A stretch of 64,000 nucleotides of DNA, taken from the NCBI RefSeq assembly GCF_001643235.1, contig NZ_LQWY01000031.1, forward strand, positions 26,522 through 90,521, given 5' to 3'. Both the position numbers and the translations under genes were made by a program. The notes below the pieces were generated by a model, which saw nothing but the letters and a program-made list of their open reading frames with translations, searched no databases and was not told where the DNA came from. The stretch comes from Domibacillus aminovorans. GTDB taxonomy: Bacteria > Bacillota > Bacilli > Bacillales > Domibacillaceae. Of the stretch, positions 37,517-46,078 are shown in pieces (position 1 is the first letter of the stretch; each line of letters begins with the position of its first letter).

Positions 37517-38599
37517 TTAAAGGTCCCTTCTTTCAGCGACAATTTTCAAATCCGGACCGATCATCTCAACCGATGTAAATTCGAGCGGCAGCGCTTCAGT
37601 CATGACCGATCTGCCGAGACCACCGAATGAAGACGGAGCAGACTTTCCGCCAATCAGCTTTGGCGCGACGTACATGATCAGTTTATTAAATGAACCGATG
37701 TCTAAAAAGGACGCGTTTATTTCTGCACCTGCTTCCACAAACAGCGTCATAATGTCCATTTTACCGAGCTCATCAAGTACAGCGTCAACAGACATATTCG
37801 GCATGCGAATAATCGTCACGCCAGCATCTTCCAGCGCGCGTTGTTTTTTCGTTTGTGCATTGCTTGCACAAAAAATAATCGTTTTTGCTTCTTTGTTTTG
37901 AATAATGTGGAAATCAACTGGGACGCGTAAATGCGTATCCAGCAACACCCGAATGGGATTTTTTCCTCCGCGGGGCAAACGGGAGGTCAGGAGTGGATTG
38001 TCGTGTAAGACGGTTCCGATACCGGTTAAAATGGCATCGTGTTGCGACCTTAGAAGGTGTACATCTTCTCTGGCAGCATCGTTTGTAATCCAGCGGCTAT
38101 GTCCTGTATGGGCAGCCGTTTTGCCGTCGGCGGTGACAGCGGTTTTAATCGTAACATATGGTCGTTTCGTTTGGATAAAATGAAAAAATGGTGCGAGTAA
38201 CGCGTGTGCTTCTTTTTCGCAAATACCGGTCGTTACATCAATACCGGCTGCGCGGATTTTATCGATGCCTTTTCCTCCAACGAGCGGATTCGGATCAACA
38301 ACGGCGATAAACACGCGGCGAATGCCTTTTTCAATAATGAGATCTGCACACGGTGGTGTTTTTCCAAAATGAGCACACGGTTCAAGCGTTACGTAAATGT
38401 CGGCACCTTTTGCATGATCGCCAGCCATAGCAAGCGCTGCCACTTCCGCATGAGCTTCACCGGCTTTTAAATGAGCACCCATGCCGATAATCCGACCGTC
38501 TTTCACAACGACAGCGCCAACTGGTGGATTGGGTGACGTTTGATACGCAGCACCTTTAGCTAGAGTCAATGCAATATTCATATAATAATTGTCTTGCAT
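37517..38599 (-). CDS. ribD: Bifunctional riboflavin deaminase/reductase
   Basis: 360 residues. N-terminal deaminase with zinc ligands in AHAEV near residue 50 and EPCAHFGKTPPC near 75; C-terminal reductase from about 145 (RPYVTIKTAVTADGK). GGGAG lies 7 bases before the ATG. First gene of ribD-ribE-ribBA-ribH, controlled by the FMN riboswitch upstream. Confidence 0.97.
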   Translation of the reverse strand: MQDNYYMNIALTLAKGAAYQTSPNPPVGAVVVKDGRIIGMGAHLKAGEAHAEVAALAMAGDHAKGADIYVTLEPCAHFGKTPPCADLIIEKGIRRVFIAVVDPNPLVGGKGIDKIRAAGIDVTTGICEKEAHALLAPFFHFIQTKRPYVTIKTAVTADGKTAAHTGHSRWITNDAAREDVHLLRSQHDAILTGIGTVLHDNPLLTSRLPRGGKNPIRVLLDTHLRVPVDFHIIQNKEAKTIIFCASNAQTKKQRALEDAGVTIIRMPNMSVDAVLDELGKMDIMTLFVEAGAEINASFLDIGSFNKLIMYVAPKLIGGKSAPSSFGGLGRSVMTEALPLEFTSVEMIGPDLKIVAERRDL

Positions 38600-38640
38600 G
38601 GGTACGCTCCCTTCTTTAAAAATATCCGCCAGTACACAAA

Positions 38641-38680
38641 TAAAGGGGCCCTTACATTGAAAACAATGCGGGGCCCCATT
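38641..38680 (-). terminator. Expression-platform hairpin of the FMN riboswitch
   Basis: Strong stem GGGGCCC/GGGCCCC (38645-38651 with 38671-38677) with an inner CATTG/CAATG pair set, followed by TTTATTT on the minus strand, between the aptamer and ribD. Confidence 0.8.
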
Positions 38681-38737
38681 TTAGCATCAATAAATAAGCG
38701 TTTTCAATACTAATTTCAAAAATTAGCAAACGCGTCT

Positions 38738-38879
38738 TATCCTTTCCTCCCATCCAGACTTTCACTGTCGGCTCTGGAATTTCACCAGATCCACCGCACG
38801 ATTGCGGGTCACGGACTGAGGGGCATATGTGGCCCCATCACCGCCGGTCGGGAGTTGCACCCTGCCCCGGAAAGGTATT
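38738..38879 (-). promoter_or_regulatory. FMN riboswitch (RFN element)
   Basis: On the minus strand the highly conserved RFN segments are present: CCGGGGCAGGGTG, CCCGACCGGCGGT, AGTCCGTGACCCGC, GGTGAAATTCCAGAGCCGAC and AGTGAAAGTCTGGATGGGAG. FMN binding should turn the rib operon off by termination. Confidence 0.97.
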
Positions 38880-38922
38880 ATTCGAATGTTGTATTTATTA
38901 TGAACTTAGTTTGATCTTTCTG

Positions 38923-40623
38923 TCAAGTAAGTGATTCCTGTTTTTTTATCCAAATGGCCATCGCTGCAATAAGTATGAGTAGTACAATTTGTGGCACGAC
39001 GGTTTCTATTGTCGGATACAGGCCGATCATGTCGATAAACGGGACGTATGACGCTTGATGTGTATCGATCGCACCCGCCACTTGAAGTGAATGAATGCTT
39101 TTGCCTAAAATTTTAAAAGCTAGCACATAAATGAACATTGCTGCACCGATGAAAAAAGGGCGTAGCGGAATTTTGACGCTGTATTTCATCACAAGGAAGC
39201 CCACTGCAGAAACGACAATGATCGCAGACACAATACCTGTTACGAGAGCACTGACGCTCATATTTGGCGCCATGCCAGCATAAAAAATAATGGTCTCAGC
39301 GCCTTCACGAAAAACAGATAAAAAACTAATGACGGCAAAAGAAACGATGCTGCCAGATGCAGCAGCTTTCCCCATAGACTGATCGACGAACCGCGTCCAT
39401 TTTTTCATATTCGATTTTCCGTGCATCCACATGCCGACACCAATCATCATAACAACAGCGGCAATACCTGCAAACCCTTCCATATATTCGCGTCCTGAAG
39501 CACCACTCAATCCACTAAAGAGGTAATTAAGAATAAGCGCCATGACGATACTTGCACCGACACCTCCAGCGGCGCCAATCCAGATCCATTTTTTCGCAGC
39601 TGTCTGGCCTGTTTTCGCTAAAAAGGCAACGAGTACTGAAATGATGACAACCGCTTCTAGTCCTTCACGAAGCAATACTAGCGCCGCATCCCACCACGTA
39701 TAAGATGATGTGCCTGTAAGCAGAATGACCCTATCGTACAGATCCGCAATGATGTCCGCTGCTTTTTCGGCATCGCCATTGGCAGATGATAATATACCTG
39801 CCACTTCAGGAATACGCACTTCAATGTCGCTATATAAACTTGCTTCTTTCACTTGGATGGCGCCTTCTACTACTGGCCAGACAGAAAGAGATTCCGTTAG
39901 TTTCGCAGCAGCTAATGTAGCGTCTCCTTTTCTCGCTGCGTCTTCTGCTTCTTTTAATAATGCTGCATAATCAGCGAGAGAATAGTCTGTGATGGCTTCT
40001 CCCGTCGTTTGTCCATCTAAAAACTGCTGGACAGATGTTTGCAACGACGCAAGTGCATTGCGGATGTCATCTGGATGATTAGGTTCCTTTACAATCGAAA
40101 TACGCAGCAATGCCATTTTTGTTTCAATGTCACCATACGCTATGTTACTTTCAGCGCGTACAATTTTCTCAACAGCCGTCCATTGTTTTTCAAGTAATTT
40201 ATAGGCCTCTTCATCGATTACGGACTTCTTCATTTCTTCCATCTTAGGTAATAAAACAGCTACTTTTTTCCGTTCCGCTGCCTGATCAACTGGGTTTAAC
40301 TTTTCATCGTACGCAACAAGTGAAGTAGAAAGGGACGTTAGCGCTTCCTGCACATCTGCTTTGTTTTGTTTGGCGAGCGCCTTGTTGACATTTTGAACAG
40401 CTTCTTCAACAGCGGCAGAGTCACCTTGTAACGTTTTCCATTCTAAATCAAATGCGGCCATGTTTTCTTCAACAGCTATAAAATCGCCGGCTTTCGCTTT
40501 CATAATCGCATCGCCTATCGGCACAAATAAAAGATCTGTATTTGTTGCTGCCTGTGCACCAGAATTCATCCATCCGCATATAATAAAAAGCAGCAGAAAA
40601 AAATTAACGAAATAACGTTTCAC
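38923..40623 (-). CDS. efeU: Ferrous iron permease EfeU (FTR1 family)
   Basis: 566 residues: signal peptide (about 1-25), an extracytoplasmic helical domain of about 290 residues, then seven or so membrane segments with the iron-binding REGLE (LLREGLEAVVI near 325) and REGAE (VFREGAETIIF near 450) motifs. Uses a GTG at 40623 with GGAGG 8 bases upstream; it overlaps efeB by 20 bases. Last gene of efeO-efeB-efeU. In B. subtilis the order is U-O-B. Confidence 0.95.
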   Translation of the reverse strand: MKRYFVNFFLLLFIICGWMNSGAQAATNTDLLFVPIGDAIMKAKAGDFIAVEENMAAFDLEWKTLQGDSAAVEEAVQNVNKALAKQNKADVQEALTSLSTSLVAYDEKLNPVDQAAERKKVAVLLPKMEEMKKSVIDEEAYKLLEKQWTAVEKIVRAESNIAYGDIETKMALLRISIVKEPNHPDDIRNALASLQTSVQQFLDGQTTGEAITDYSLADYAALLKEAEDAARKGDATLAAAKLTESLSVWPVVEGAIQVKEASLYSDIEVRIPEVAGILSSANGDAEKAADIIADLYDRVILLTGTSSYTWWDAALVLLREGLEAVVIISVLVAFLAKTGQTAAKKWIWIGAAGGVGASIVMALILNYLFSGLSGASGREYMEGFAGIAAVVMMIGVGMWMHGKSNMKKWTRFVDQSMGKAAASGSIVSFAVISFLSVFREGAETIIFYAGMAPNMSVSALVTGIVSAIIVVSAVGFLVMKYSVKIPLRPFFIGAAMFIYVLAFKILGKSIHSLQVAGAIDTHQASYVPFIDMIGLYPTIETVVPQIVLLILIAAMAIWIKKQESLT

Positions 40624-41839
40624 CGAGCCAGCCTCCTTTTTTCACACCAGGCAGGCAAGCGAAAACTGCACTTCCACGATGAATCGTATATTCATTCAAT
40701 TTATCCTTATTTGCAAGCCTTGTTTGAATCGGAATAAACTGATTAGATACACTTTTTTGGAAGCTGATAAATAACAATCCTGCATCAAAGCTACCTGTTT
40801 TTTTATCCAGTCCGTCCGCATATGAATAGGAGCGGCGAAGCAATTTCATTTTGCCATCTCCATGTGCAAGTGCTGTATGGGAGTCGGCTGGCATCAATTT
40901 ATTTCCATTCTCATCGGTTTTATCAATCTGAACCGGATCGAATTCTTTTTTACCGCTCATTGGTGCACCCGAATCACGATAGCGGCCAAATGTTGCTTCT
41001 TGTTCGCCAATCGCTGTCCGATCCCATACTTCAATAAACATTTGTACGCGGCGCACAACCATATACGTGCCACCCGTCATCCATCCATCATTCACCCAAA
41101 CAAGATCGTTCATGAGGGAATTGTTCGTATGATCCGGGTTGCCGGTTCCATCTTTAAATCCGAACAAATTTCGAGGTGTTTCACTTTCTGTATTCGCCTG
41201 TTTCGTCCGTTGGAATGCGGCTTGCGTCCATTTGAGCTGAGCTTTCCCACGGGCAATCCGGACTAAGTTACGCACCGCATGAAACGCGACTTGCGGATCA
41301 TCGGCACACGCCTGAATGCACAAATCACCGCCTGACCACTCTTCTTCAAGAGCGTCAAATGAAAAAGCCGGCAGCGCCGCTAATTCTTTCGGTTTTTTTG
41401 AAGACAAATTTAATTTTTCAAAAAAGCCAGGTCCAACACCAAATGTCATCGTCAAATTCGAGGCATCAAGACCAGCTGCCTCGCCTGTATCATCGGGCGG
41501 CAGCAACACATTTTCAGCAGGTTTGCCGATCAATTTCCCTTCCGCCATTGATGCAGCAGATTCCGTCCATTCTTTCAATAACTTCTTTACATCTGCCACA
41601 TCTGTCGTCGTCAACATAAGCGCCGCAAAATATAAATGATTTTGTGTATCGGTCGTAATGCCGGCCTGATGTTTGCCATAAAATGATACAGTACCGGTGC
41701 TTTTTTTGTCCGCTGAAGCGGTCATTGAAAGCAAGCTTCCAGCGCCGGACGCACCAATGAACAAACCTGCCATACCGATACCGCCTGCTTTTAACACATT
41801 TCGCCGAGATACTTCTTTCTTTAAAAAGTTGTTCTCCAC
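40604..41839 (-). CDS. efeB: Tat-exported dye-decolorising haem peroxidase EfeB
   Basis: 411 residues. Twin-arginine signal SRRNVLKAGG near residue 11 with a hydrophobic core, then the DyP-type peroxidase fold with the GFKDGTGNP motif (catalytic Asp) near 235 and a proximal His region near 325. In EfeUOB it oxidises ferrous iron for uptake by EfeU. GTG start at 41839 with GGAGG 9 bases upstream; only one base separates it from the efeO stop. Confidence 0.95.
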   Translation of the reverse strand: MENNFLKKEVSRRNVLKAGGIGMAGLFIGASGAGSLLSMTASADKKSTGTVSFYGKHQAGITTDTQNHLYFAALMLTTTDVADVKKLLKEWTESAASMAEGKLIGKPAENVLLPPDDTGEAAGLDASNLTMTFGVGPGFFEKLNLSSKKPKELAALPAFSFDALEEEWSGGDLCIQACADDPQVAFHAVRNLVRIARGKAQLKWTQAAFQRTKQANTESETPRNLFGFKDGTGNPDHTNNSLMNDLVWVNDGWMTGGTYMVVRRVQMFIEVWDRTAIGEQEATFGRYRDSGAPMSGKKEFDPVQIDKTDENGNKLMPADSHTALAHGDGKMKLLRRSYSYADGLDKKTGSFDAGLLFISFQKSVSNQFIPIQTRLANKDKLNEYTIHRGSAVFACLPGVKKGGWLGETLFR

Positions 41840-41840
41840 A

Positions 41841-42674
41841 TTATGACGCCTCCGTCACAATACCGAGCTGTGACAGCGGCTCTGCAAGTGCGTCAATAGA
41901 CTGGCTTAATTCTTTTATTTCAGCGTCTGTCAACTCGGTATATAGTTTATAATCGTCACCGTTTTTATGCTTGTTTAAAAGAGTATACACATTCTGGAAT
42001 TTCTCGTTAATTTCAGCAGACAATGCTTCGTCCTTTTTCTCAAGCTCATCTTCTAGCAAGATAAAAATTTTCTCAGCACCTTCTACATTCGCTACAAAAT
42101 CATACAAGTCAGTGTGCGAATAACGATCTTCTTCTCCCGTTACTTTCGATGTCGATACTTCATTCAGCAAGTCAACTGCTCCGGTTATAAGCAAATCTGG
42201 TGTCACGTCAACCGTTTCAACTTTTGCTCGAAGCAGTTTCGTGTCGTCTATTAACTGCTGAGCGTATTCTTCGTAGCCTTTTGTCGTACCATCAATCCAT
42301 AGTCCTTTTTCGATGCGATGATAGCCGCCCCATTCCGTTTCTGGCACGTCGCCTTCGCGCGCATCAATTTTCGGATCTAAATCACCGAATACTTCCGCAA
42401 TCGGTTCTGCGCGTTCATAGTGCATGCGCGCCGGTGCGTACAATGTTTTCGCCAGTTCGATGTCGCCTGCTTTGACTGCTTCTGCAAATTTTTCCGTTTC
42501 TGTGACGAATAAATCGATTTCATCGATCGCATAGTCACGGTATTCATCTGTTACGCTCGTTAAATCAAGTGCTGTATCTACTTCAATGGGTTCTGCTGCT
42601 TCGTCATTGCCGCATGCTGCGAGTGATACGGCTGCTAACACTATTGTTGACACCTTCATCCATTTTTTCATCAT
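41841..42674 (-). CDS. efeO: Iron-binding lipoprotein EfeO
   Basis: 277 residues: lipoprotein signal with lipobox LAAC near residue 20, then the M75/imelysin-like domain with GGYHRIEKGLW (HxxE iron-site motif) near 125. It lacks the cupredoxin domain of the enterobacterial protein, as in other Bacillus. ATG at 42674 (an ATG follows directly) with GAGGGGG 8 bases upstream; the longer frame would start within the promoter. First gene of the operon, with two Fur boxes upstream. Confidence 0.94.
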   Translation of the reverse strand: MMKKWMKVSTIVLAAVSLAACGNDEAAEPIEVDTALDLTSVTDEYRDYAIDEIDLFVTETEKFAEAVKAGDIELAKTLYAPARMHYERAEPIAEVFGDLDPKIDAREGDVPETEWGGYHRIEKGLWIDGTTKGYEEYAQQLIDDTKLLRAKVETVDVTPDLLITGAVDLLNEVSTSKVTGEEDRYSHTDLYDFVANVEGAEKIFILLEDELEKKDEALSAEINEKFQNVYTLLNKHKNGDDYKLYTELTDAEIKELSQSIDALAEPLSQLGIVTEAS

Positions 42675-42689
42675 GTATAATTCCCCCTC

Positions 42690-42708
42690 GAAAATGATTA
42701 TTATTATC
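42690..42708. promoter_or_regulatory. Fur box 1 of efeOBU
   Basis: GATAATAATAATCATTTTC on the minus strand matches the 19-bp Fur consensus GATAATGATAATCATTATC at 17 positions; it lies just downstream of the -10 element. Confidence 0.88.
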
Positions 42709-42714
42709 ATTTGT

Positions 42715-42742
42715 ATTATACGGCATTGAAAATCATTTTCAA
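42715..42742 (-). promoter_or_regulatory. Promoter of efeOBU
   Basis: TTGAAA (42742-42737), 16 bases, TATAAT (42720-42715) on the minus strand. The -35 element lies inside Fur box 2 and the start site inside Fur box 1. Confidence 0.75.
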
Positions 42743-42743
42743 T
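42725..42743. promoter_or_regulatory. Fur box 2 of efeOBU
   Basis: Perfect 9-1-9 palindrome ATTGAAAATCATTTTCAAT; its core TGAAAATGATTTTCA matches the 7-1-7 Fur box at 12 of 14 positions. Confidence 0.8.
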
Positions 42744-42831
42744 TTTTTTCTTTGAAAAAAATGTCGAAAACTTTTTCAATTCATGTTTAAAAACTATTTC
42801 CAAACGGGTAAAAATTTAATATTATGAAGGT

Positions 42832-42934
42832 ATAAAGATGTTTTATTGAATGTTGTGTATGGGAAGGCAAATGGTGCGCCACCGGTTTCTTCAACCGGTT
42901 CTAATGGGTTCGATTCCCATCCTTGAATTTTTTT
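42832..42934 (+). ncRNA. Candidate structured small RNA with tRNA-like features
   Basis: A possible promoter TTTCCA-N17-TATTAT (42797-42825) is followed by a 7-bp hairpin ACCGGTT/AACCGGT (42881-42899), then ATGGG-TTCGATT-CCCAT (42904-42920), which looks exactly like a tRNA T-arm with a 5-base spacing to the first hairpin, and seven T at 42928-42934. TTCAA at 42890 can also pair with TTGAA at 42923 to make a terminator. The 5' half gives only a poor D-arm and a 4 of 7 acceptor stem, and there is no CCA, so this is not a normal tRNA. No ORF. Confidence 0.4.
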
Positions 42935-42986
42935 GTGGACAGGCTGATGTTGTGACGGTCTCGTTTTACCATCTATAAAAAATTTC

Positions 42987-43021
42987 GAGGGCGAATCGGA
43001 CTCTAGAACCGCTGTGCCCTC
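42987..43021. other. Nested hairpin upstream of the GNAT gene
   Basis: GAGGGC/GCCCTC enclosing CGG/CCG around a central TCTAGA. On the minus strand it is followed by a T run, as in a terminator with a large loop; on the plus strand it lies 25 bases before the GNAT start codon. Confidence 0.45.
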
Positions 43022-43045
43022 AATATGAAAAAGGAGGGATTTACA

Positions 43046-43597
43046 ATGTTGAAGAAGCGCGATGTTCATGAAAGTCATGCTTTGTTTGATTTGATGATGC
43101 ACCCGGAGGTCTTCCCTTTCGTGCGTCATAAAGTGAAATCTTATGAAGAGTTTGTGTTTGTCACGAAGCAGAATATTGAATCGGAGGAACGCGGCGAATT
43201 AATTACGCGGACCATTCTAGATGAATGGGGCAACCCGATTGGCACAATCAACTTATATGACATCGAAGACAATGCCGGATATCTTGGCACGTGGCTCGGC
43301 AAGCCTTTCCACGGCAAAGGGTACAATGAACCGGCGAAAGAAGAATTTTTCAAAGAATTATTTTATGAGAACGGTATTGAATCTATTTACATGGCGATTC
43401 GTAAAGTGAATATTCGCTCACGTAAAGCGGCAGAAAAACTGCCTTATGCGGTTCCGGCAAATGAAACACGCCCAGACGTATATGCCAAATTAAACAAAAA
43501 TGAGATTGTATTTGATTTATTTGAAGTACCGAAAGACCTCTTCACGCTTTATTTGATGCGCAATGACCAGGAAAACGAACAGGCGATGGAAGCGTAA
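43046..43597 (+). CDS. GNAT-family N-acetyltransferase
   Basis: 183 residues. Acetyl-CoA fold of the RimJ/RimL-like GNAT type: GTINLYDIEDNAGYLGTWLGKPFHGKGYN holds strand 4 and the pyrophosphate loop (about residues 70-95), and IRKVNIRSRKAAEKL near 125 follows. Such enzymes acetylate N-terminal or other amines; the target is unknown. The ATG at 43046 has AAGGAGGG about 8 bases upstream; the ATG at 43025 has none. Confidence 0.85.
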   Translation: MLKKRDVHESHALFDLMMHPEVFPFVRHKVKSYEEFVFVTKQNIESEERGELITRTILDEWGNPIGTINLYDIEDNAGYLGTWLGKPFHGKGYNEPAKEEFFKELFYENGIESIYMAIRKVNIRSRKAAEKLPYAVPANETRPDVYAKLNKNEIVFDLFEVPKDLFTLYLMRNDQENEQAMEA

Positions 43598-43690
43598 CAT
43601 CCATTCCGTTAATTCCTCAAACAAATCTAATCTTCAAGATGAAACGTTCATTCCGTCCATGGAACTCATTCCGAACGACGACAAATTCCA

Positions 43691-43727
43691 GAAGGACCAG
43701 CAAGCACCTTACGGCTGGTCCTTTTAT
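43691..43727 (+). terminator. Intrinsic terminator downstream of the GNAT gene
   Basis: Nine-base-pair stem AAGGACCAG/CTGGTCCTT followed by TTTTAT. It lies about 90 bases after the stop codon. Confidence 0.7.
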
Positions 43728-43830
43728 CTATGAAAAGATAGACGTCACTTTACAACAATCTGTTCTTTGCTATCGTCGTCTTTATCCATTAAAATAAACG
43801 GTATCACGCATGTTAAAGGAGTCACACCCA

Positions 43831-44631
43831 ATGGAAACGAGACGGAATATTTTTTTCTCTTATAAAAAAGATCCAGCAAAATTGCCTGATATTGAACAGT
43901 TAATGACGATTGCGAAAGAACAAGGATTTGAGATTGTGACGAATCAGGATGCGGCAAATATTATTGTCGCTGTTGGTGGAGATGGAGCATTTTTGCAGGC
44001 GGTCCGGAAATCCGGTTTCCGTGACGACTGCTTGTATGTTGGCGTGACGGATGAAGAAGAAGCGAGCTTATATTGCGATTTTCATATTTACGATACGGAA
44101 TCGATGATCGCAGCGATGCAAACAGCCAATGTAGAAGTACGCCGATATCCGGTCATTGATGTCCATTTAGATGGTCACACTCACTTTCACTGCTTAAATG
44201 AGTTGTCCGTGCGCTCATCGATTATTAAAACATTTGTGATCGATGTCATCATTGACGATTTACATTTTGAAACGTTCCGCGGTGACGGGATCGTTGTCTC
44301 GACACCAACCGGCAGTACAGCGTACAACCGATCGTTAAACGGAGCTGTTGTCGATCCGCTCATTCCGTGTATACAAGTAAGTGAAATGGCGTCGCTTAAC
44401 AACAATCAATTCCGCACGCTCGGTTCATCGTTTATTTTAAGCGACAGCCGGAAACTGACACTTCACATTGTTCAAGATGGCAACGAATACCCTGTCATTG
44501 GACTGGACAACGAAGCACTCAGCGTGCAAAATACGAAAAACATCGAAGTCGAAATGTCCGGCAAAATCATTAAAACCGTAAAACTGAAAAATAATTCGTT
44601 CTGGCATAAAGTACAGCGAACATTCTTGTAA
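43831..44631 (+). CDS. nadK: NAD kinase (PpnKB/YtdI type)
   Basis: Phosphorylates NAD to NADP. 266 residues, as in the second NAD kinase of B. subtilis (YtdI). GGDGAFL near residue 48 is the conserved GGDG motif; NELSVRSS near 125 and GDGIVVSTPTGSTAYN near 155 complete the site. ATG at 43831 with AAAGGAG 9 bases upstream. Confidence 0.94.
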   Translation: METRRNIFFSYKKDPAKLPDIEQLMTIAKEQGFEIVTNQDAANIIVAVGGDGAFLQAVRKSGFRDDCLYVGVTDEEEASLYCDFHIYDTESMIAAMQTANVEVRRYPVIDVHLDGHTHFHCLNELSVRSSIIKTFVIDVIIDDLHFETFRGDGIVVSTPTGSTAYNRSLNGAVVDPLIPCIQVSEMASLNNNQFRTLGSSFILSDSRKLTLHIVQDGNEYPVIGLDNEALSVQNTKNIEVEMSGKIIKTVKLKNNSFWHKVQRTFL

Positions 44632-44634
44632 TTG

Positions 44635-44679
44635 AAAAAGAGCAGCACCCTCTACATTCAAGGGAGCCGCTCTTTTTTT
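44635..44679 (+). terminator. Intrinsic terminator of nadK
   Basis: AAAAAGAGC/GCTCTTTTT outer stem with inner CCCT/AGGG pairs and a T run, just after the stop codon; may also serve the convergent small gene. Confidence 0.85.
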
Positions 44680-44721
44680 ATCCCGCATTAACGGGCAATA
44701 GGACCCCCTTCATTTTATTGT

Positions 44722-44970
44722 TCATAAAATAAATTTTACTGTAATGCCCTTTTCTGTCGGTTCTATCTTCACATTTTTCACGACAATTCCTTTCGCCGCC
44801 GCTTCTTCGATTGTTTCCTTTATAGCAAATGTAAGATTCACCGCTCTCTTATCTAACAACTGATCATTAGACATATTTTCAGATGTTGCTGATTCTTCAA
44901 GTGATCTCAACCTACTTTCCATCATCTCATGAACCTCTTTTAACTGCTGTTCATTTCCATCTGGATTCAT
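44722..44970 (-). CDS. Small hypothetical protein
   Basis: 82 residues, acidic and helical in the first 60, ending in a possible beta hairpin VVKNVKIEPTEKGITVKFIL. Not recognised. AGGAGGGG lies about 6 bases before the ATG, a strong site, so the gene is probably real. Confidence 0.6.
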   Translation of the reverse strand: MNPDGNEQQLKEVHEMMESRLRSLEESATSENMSNDQLLDKRAVNLTFAIKETIEEAAAKGIVVKNVKIEPTEKGITVKFIL

Positions 44971-45006
44971 TTCGTCCCCTCCTCATCAACGTATTCAGTT
45001 GAATCC

Positions 45007-45192
45007 TTAAATTATTTTACTTTTTAAATTGTTCTGTATCACTTCGCTAAAATCGCTAATCGTCCGATTGTCAGAAATACACTTGGTTATGTTTAACCTA
45101 TTCAACTCTTCTTCATATAAGAAGAATAAAATTTTTATCGCCTCTTCCTTTACCCTCCTTGTCAGTCCTACTCCCCTATTCCACTTACACAT
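45007..45192 (-). CDS. Possible small hypothetical protein
   Basis: 61 residues, charged and helical (KEEAIKILFFLYEEELNRLN), with no recognised family. No clear ribosome binding site precedes the ATG at 45192. It lies 36 bases upstream of the previous small gene on the same strand and could be cotranscribed with it. Confidence 0.35.
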   Translation of the reverse strand: MCKWNRGVGLTRRVKEEAIKILFFLYEEELNRLNITKCISDNRTISDFSEVIQNNLKSKII

Positions 45193-45310
45193 TCCATTAC
45201 TTTGTTGGCTATAAGTGTCATTTTGAACAATAAAACAGAAAATGAATCATGATCCCTCATAAAGATGAGTAAAGTAGCGGAGGATGTACTTTAAAGAAAG
45301 GACATATAAC

Positions 45311-45913
45311 ATGGCTCATAAAAAAGGGAAAAGAAAAACAAACGTACTTTTCGATCAAGTTCTTCTCGGCTCCATCCTCTTTCTGCTTGCTTTTCAATAT
45401 CCATGGACGGCAGTCACTGTTGTATCGATTATTATTTCTGCTTTTGCTTTATACGCTTATCTTCGGTCGATAGCGTACCGTTTAAAGAGCAAAAGAGTTC
45501 TTCAATCCAGTATGAGAGAAATTGATAGGATGTCGGGGGTAGATTTTGAAAATTATTTAAGTGTATTATTCGAGGAGATGGGCTATGAAGTGGAACTTAC
45601 TCCCGCTTCTGGTGATTATGGAGCAGATTTATTGCTAAAAAAAGACAGTAACTATATTGCTGTACAAGCTAAACGATACAGCAAAACAGTCGGAGTTGCT
45701 TCTGTCCAGCAAGTTTTTTCCGCCAAAACGTATTACAGCGCCAATGAAGCATGGGTTGTAACAAACAATATATTTACAAAAAACGCCTGCGATCTTGCGA
45801 AAAAGAGTGGTGTAAAATTGGTGGATAGAGAACATCTCATACGTTTCATGATAGAGAGCAAGATAGACACCCTTGTCCCTACGTATACCATTACTCAGTG
45901 GAATGAGGAGTAG
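45311..45913 (+). CDS. Membrane-anchored Mrr-type restriction endonuclease-like protein
   Basis: 200 residues. Two adjacent membrane segments (about residues 17-32 and 37-52) precede a Mrr_cat domain: ENYLSVLFEEMGYEVELTP, GDYGADLLL near 105 and YIAVQAKRY near 117, which form a PD-(D/E)xK site of the D...QxK form. Mrr proteins cut modified DNA; membrane-anchored ones are widespread and their function is unclear. AAAGGA precedes the ATG at 45311; an earlier ATG at 45284 has a weaker site. Single gene with terminator. Confidence 0.82.
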   Translation: MAHKKGKRKTNVLFDQVLLGSILFLLAFQYPWTAVTVVSIIISAFALYAYLRSIAYRLKSKRVLQSSMREIDRMSGVDFENYLSVLFEEMGYEVELTPASGDYGADLLLKKDSNYIAVQAKRYSKTVGVASVQQVFSAKTYYSANEAWVVTNNIFTKNACDLAKKSGVKLVDREHLIRFMIESKIDTLVPTYTITQWNEE

Positions 45914-45938
45914 AGTAGAGAATACACGATACGAAAAA

Positions 45939-45979
45939 GAAGCAGCTCGCTTCATATCAATCGCGTGATCAGCTGCTTC
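45939..45979 (+). terminator. Terminator between the Mrr-like gene and the amidohydrolase
   Basis: Nine-base-pair stem GAAGCAGCT/AGCTGCTTC with a 23-base loop, between convergent genes; T run weak. Confidence 0.55.
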
Positions 45980-46078
45980 TTGTCATATGTTTGGAAAATC
46001 CTTTACTGCTTCGATCAGTGCCCTCGCTACGTTGGTTTTTATGTCAAAAACAGACTTTAGTGTTCATTCAAGAAATTT

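Noticed and set aside
42841..42928. A functional tRNA-Lys(CUU)
   Set aside because: The T-arm is good, but the D-arm and acceptor stem pair poorly, CCA is absent, and the anticodon arm forms a longer 7-bp hairpin; kept only as a tRNA-like RNA candidate.
42794..43129. 111-codon minus-strand ORF between efeO and the GNAT gene
   Set aside because: It is antisense to the GNAT start and to the structured RNA, with no ribosome binding site or family.
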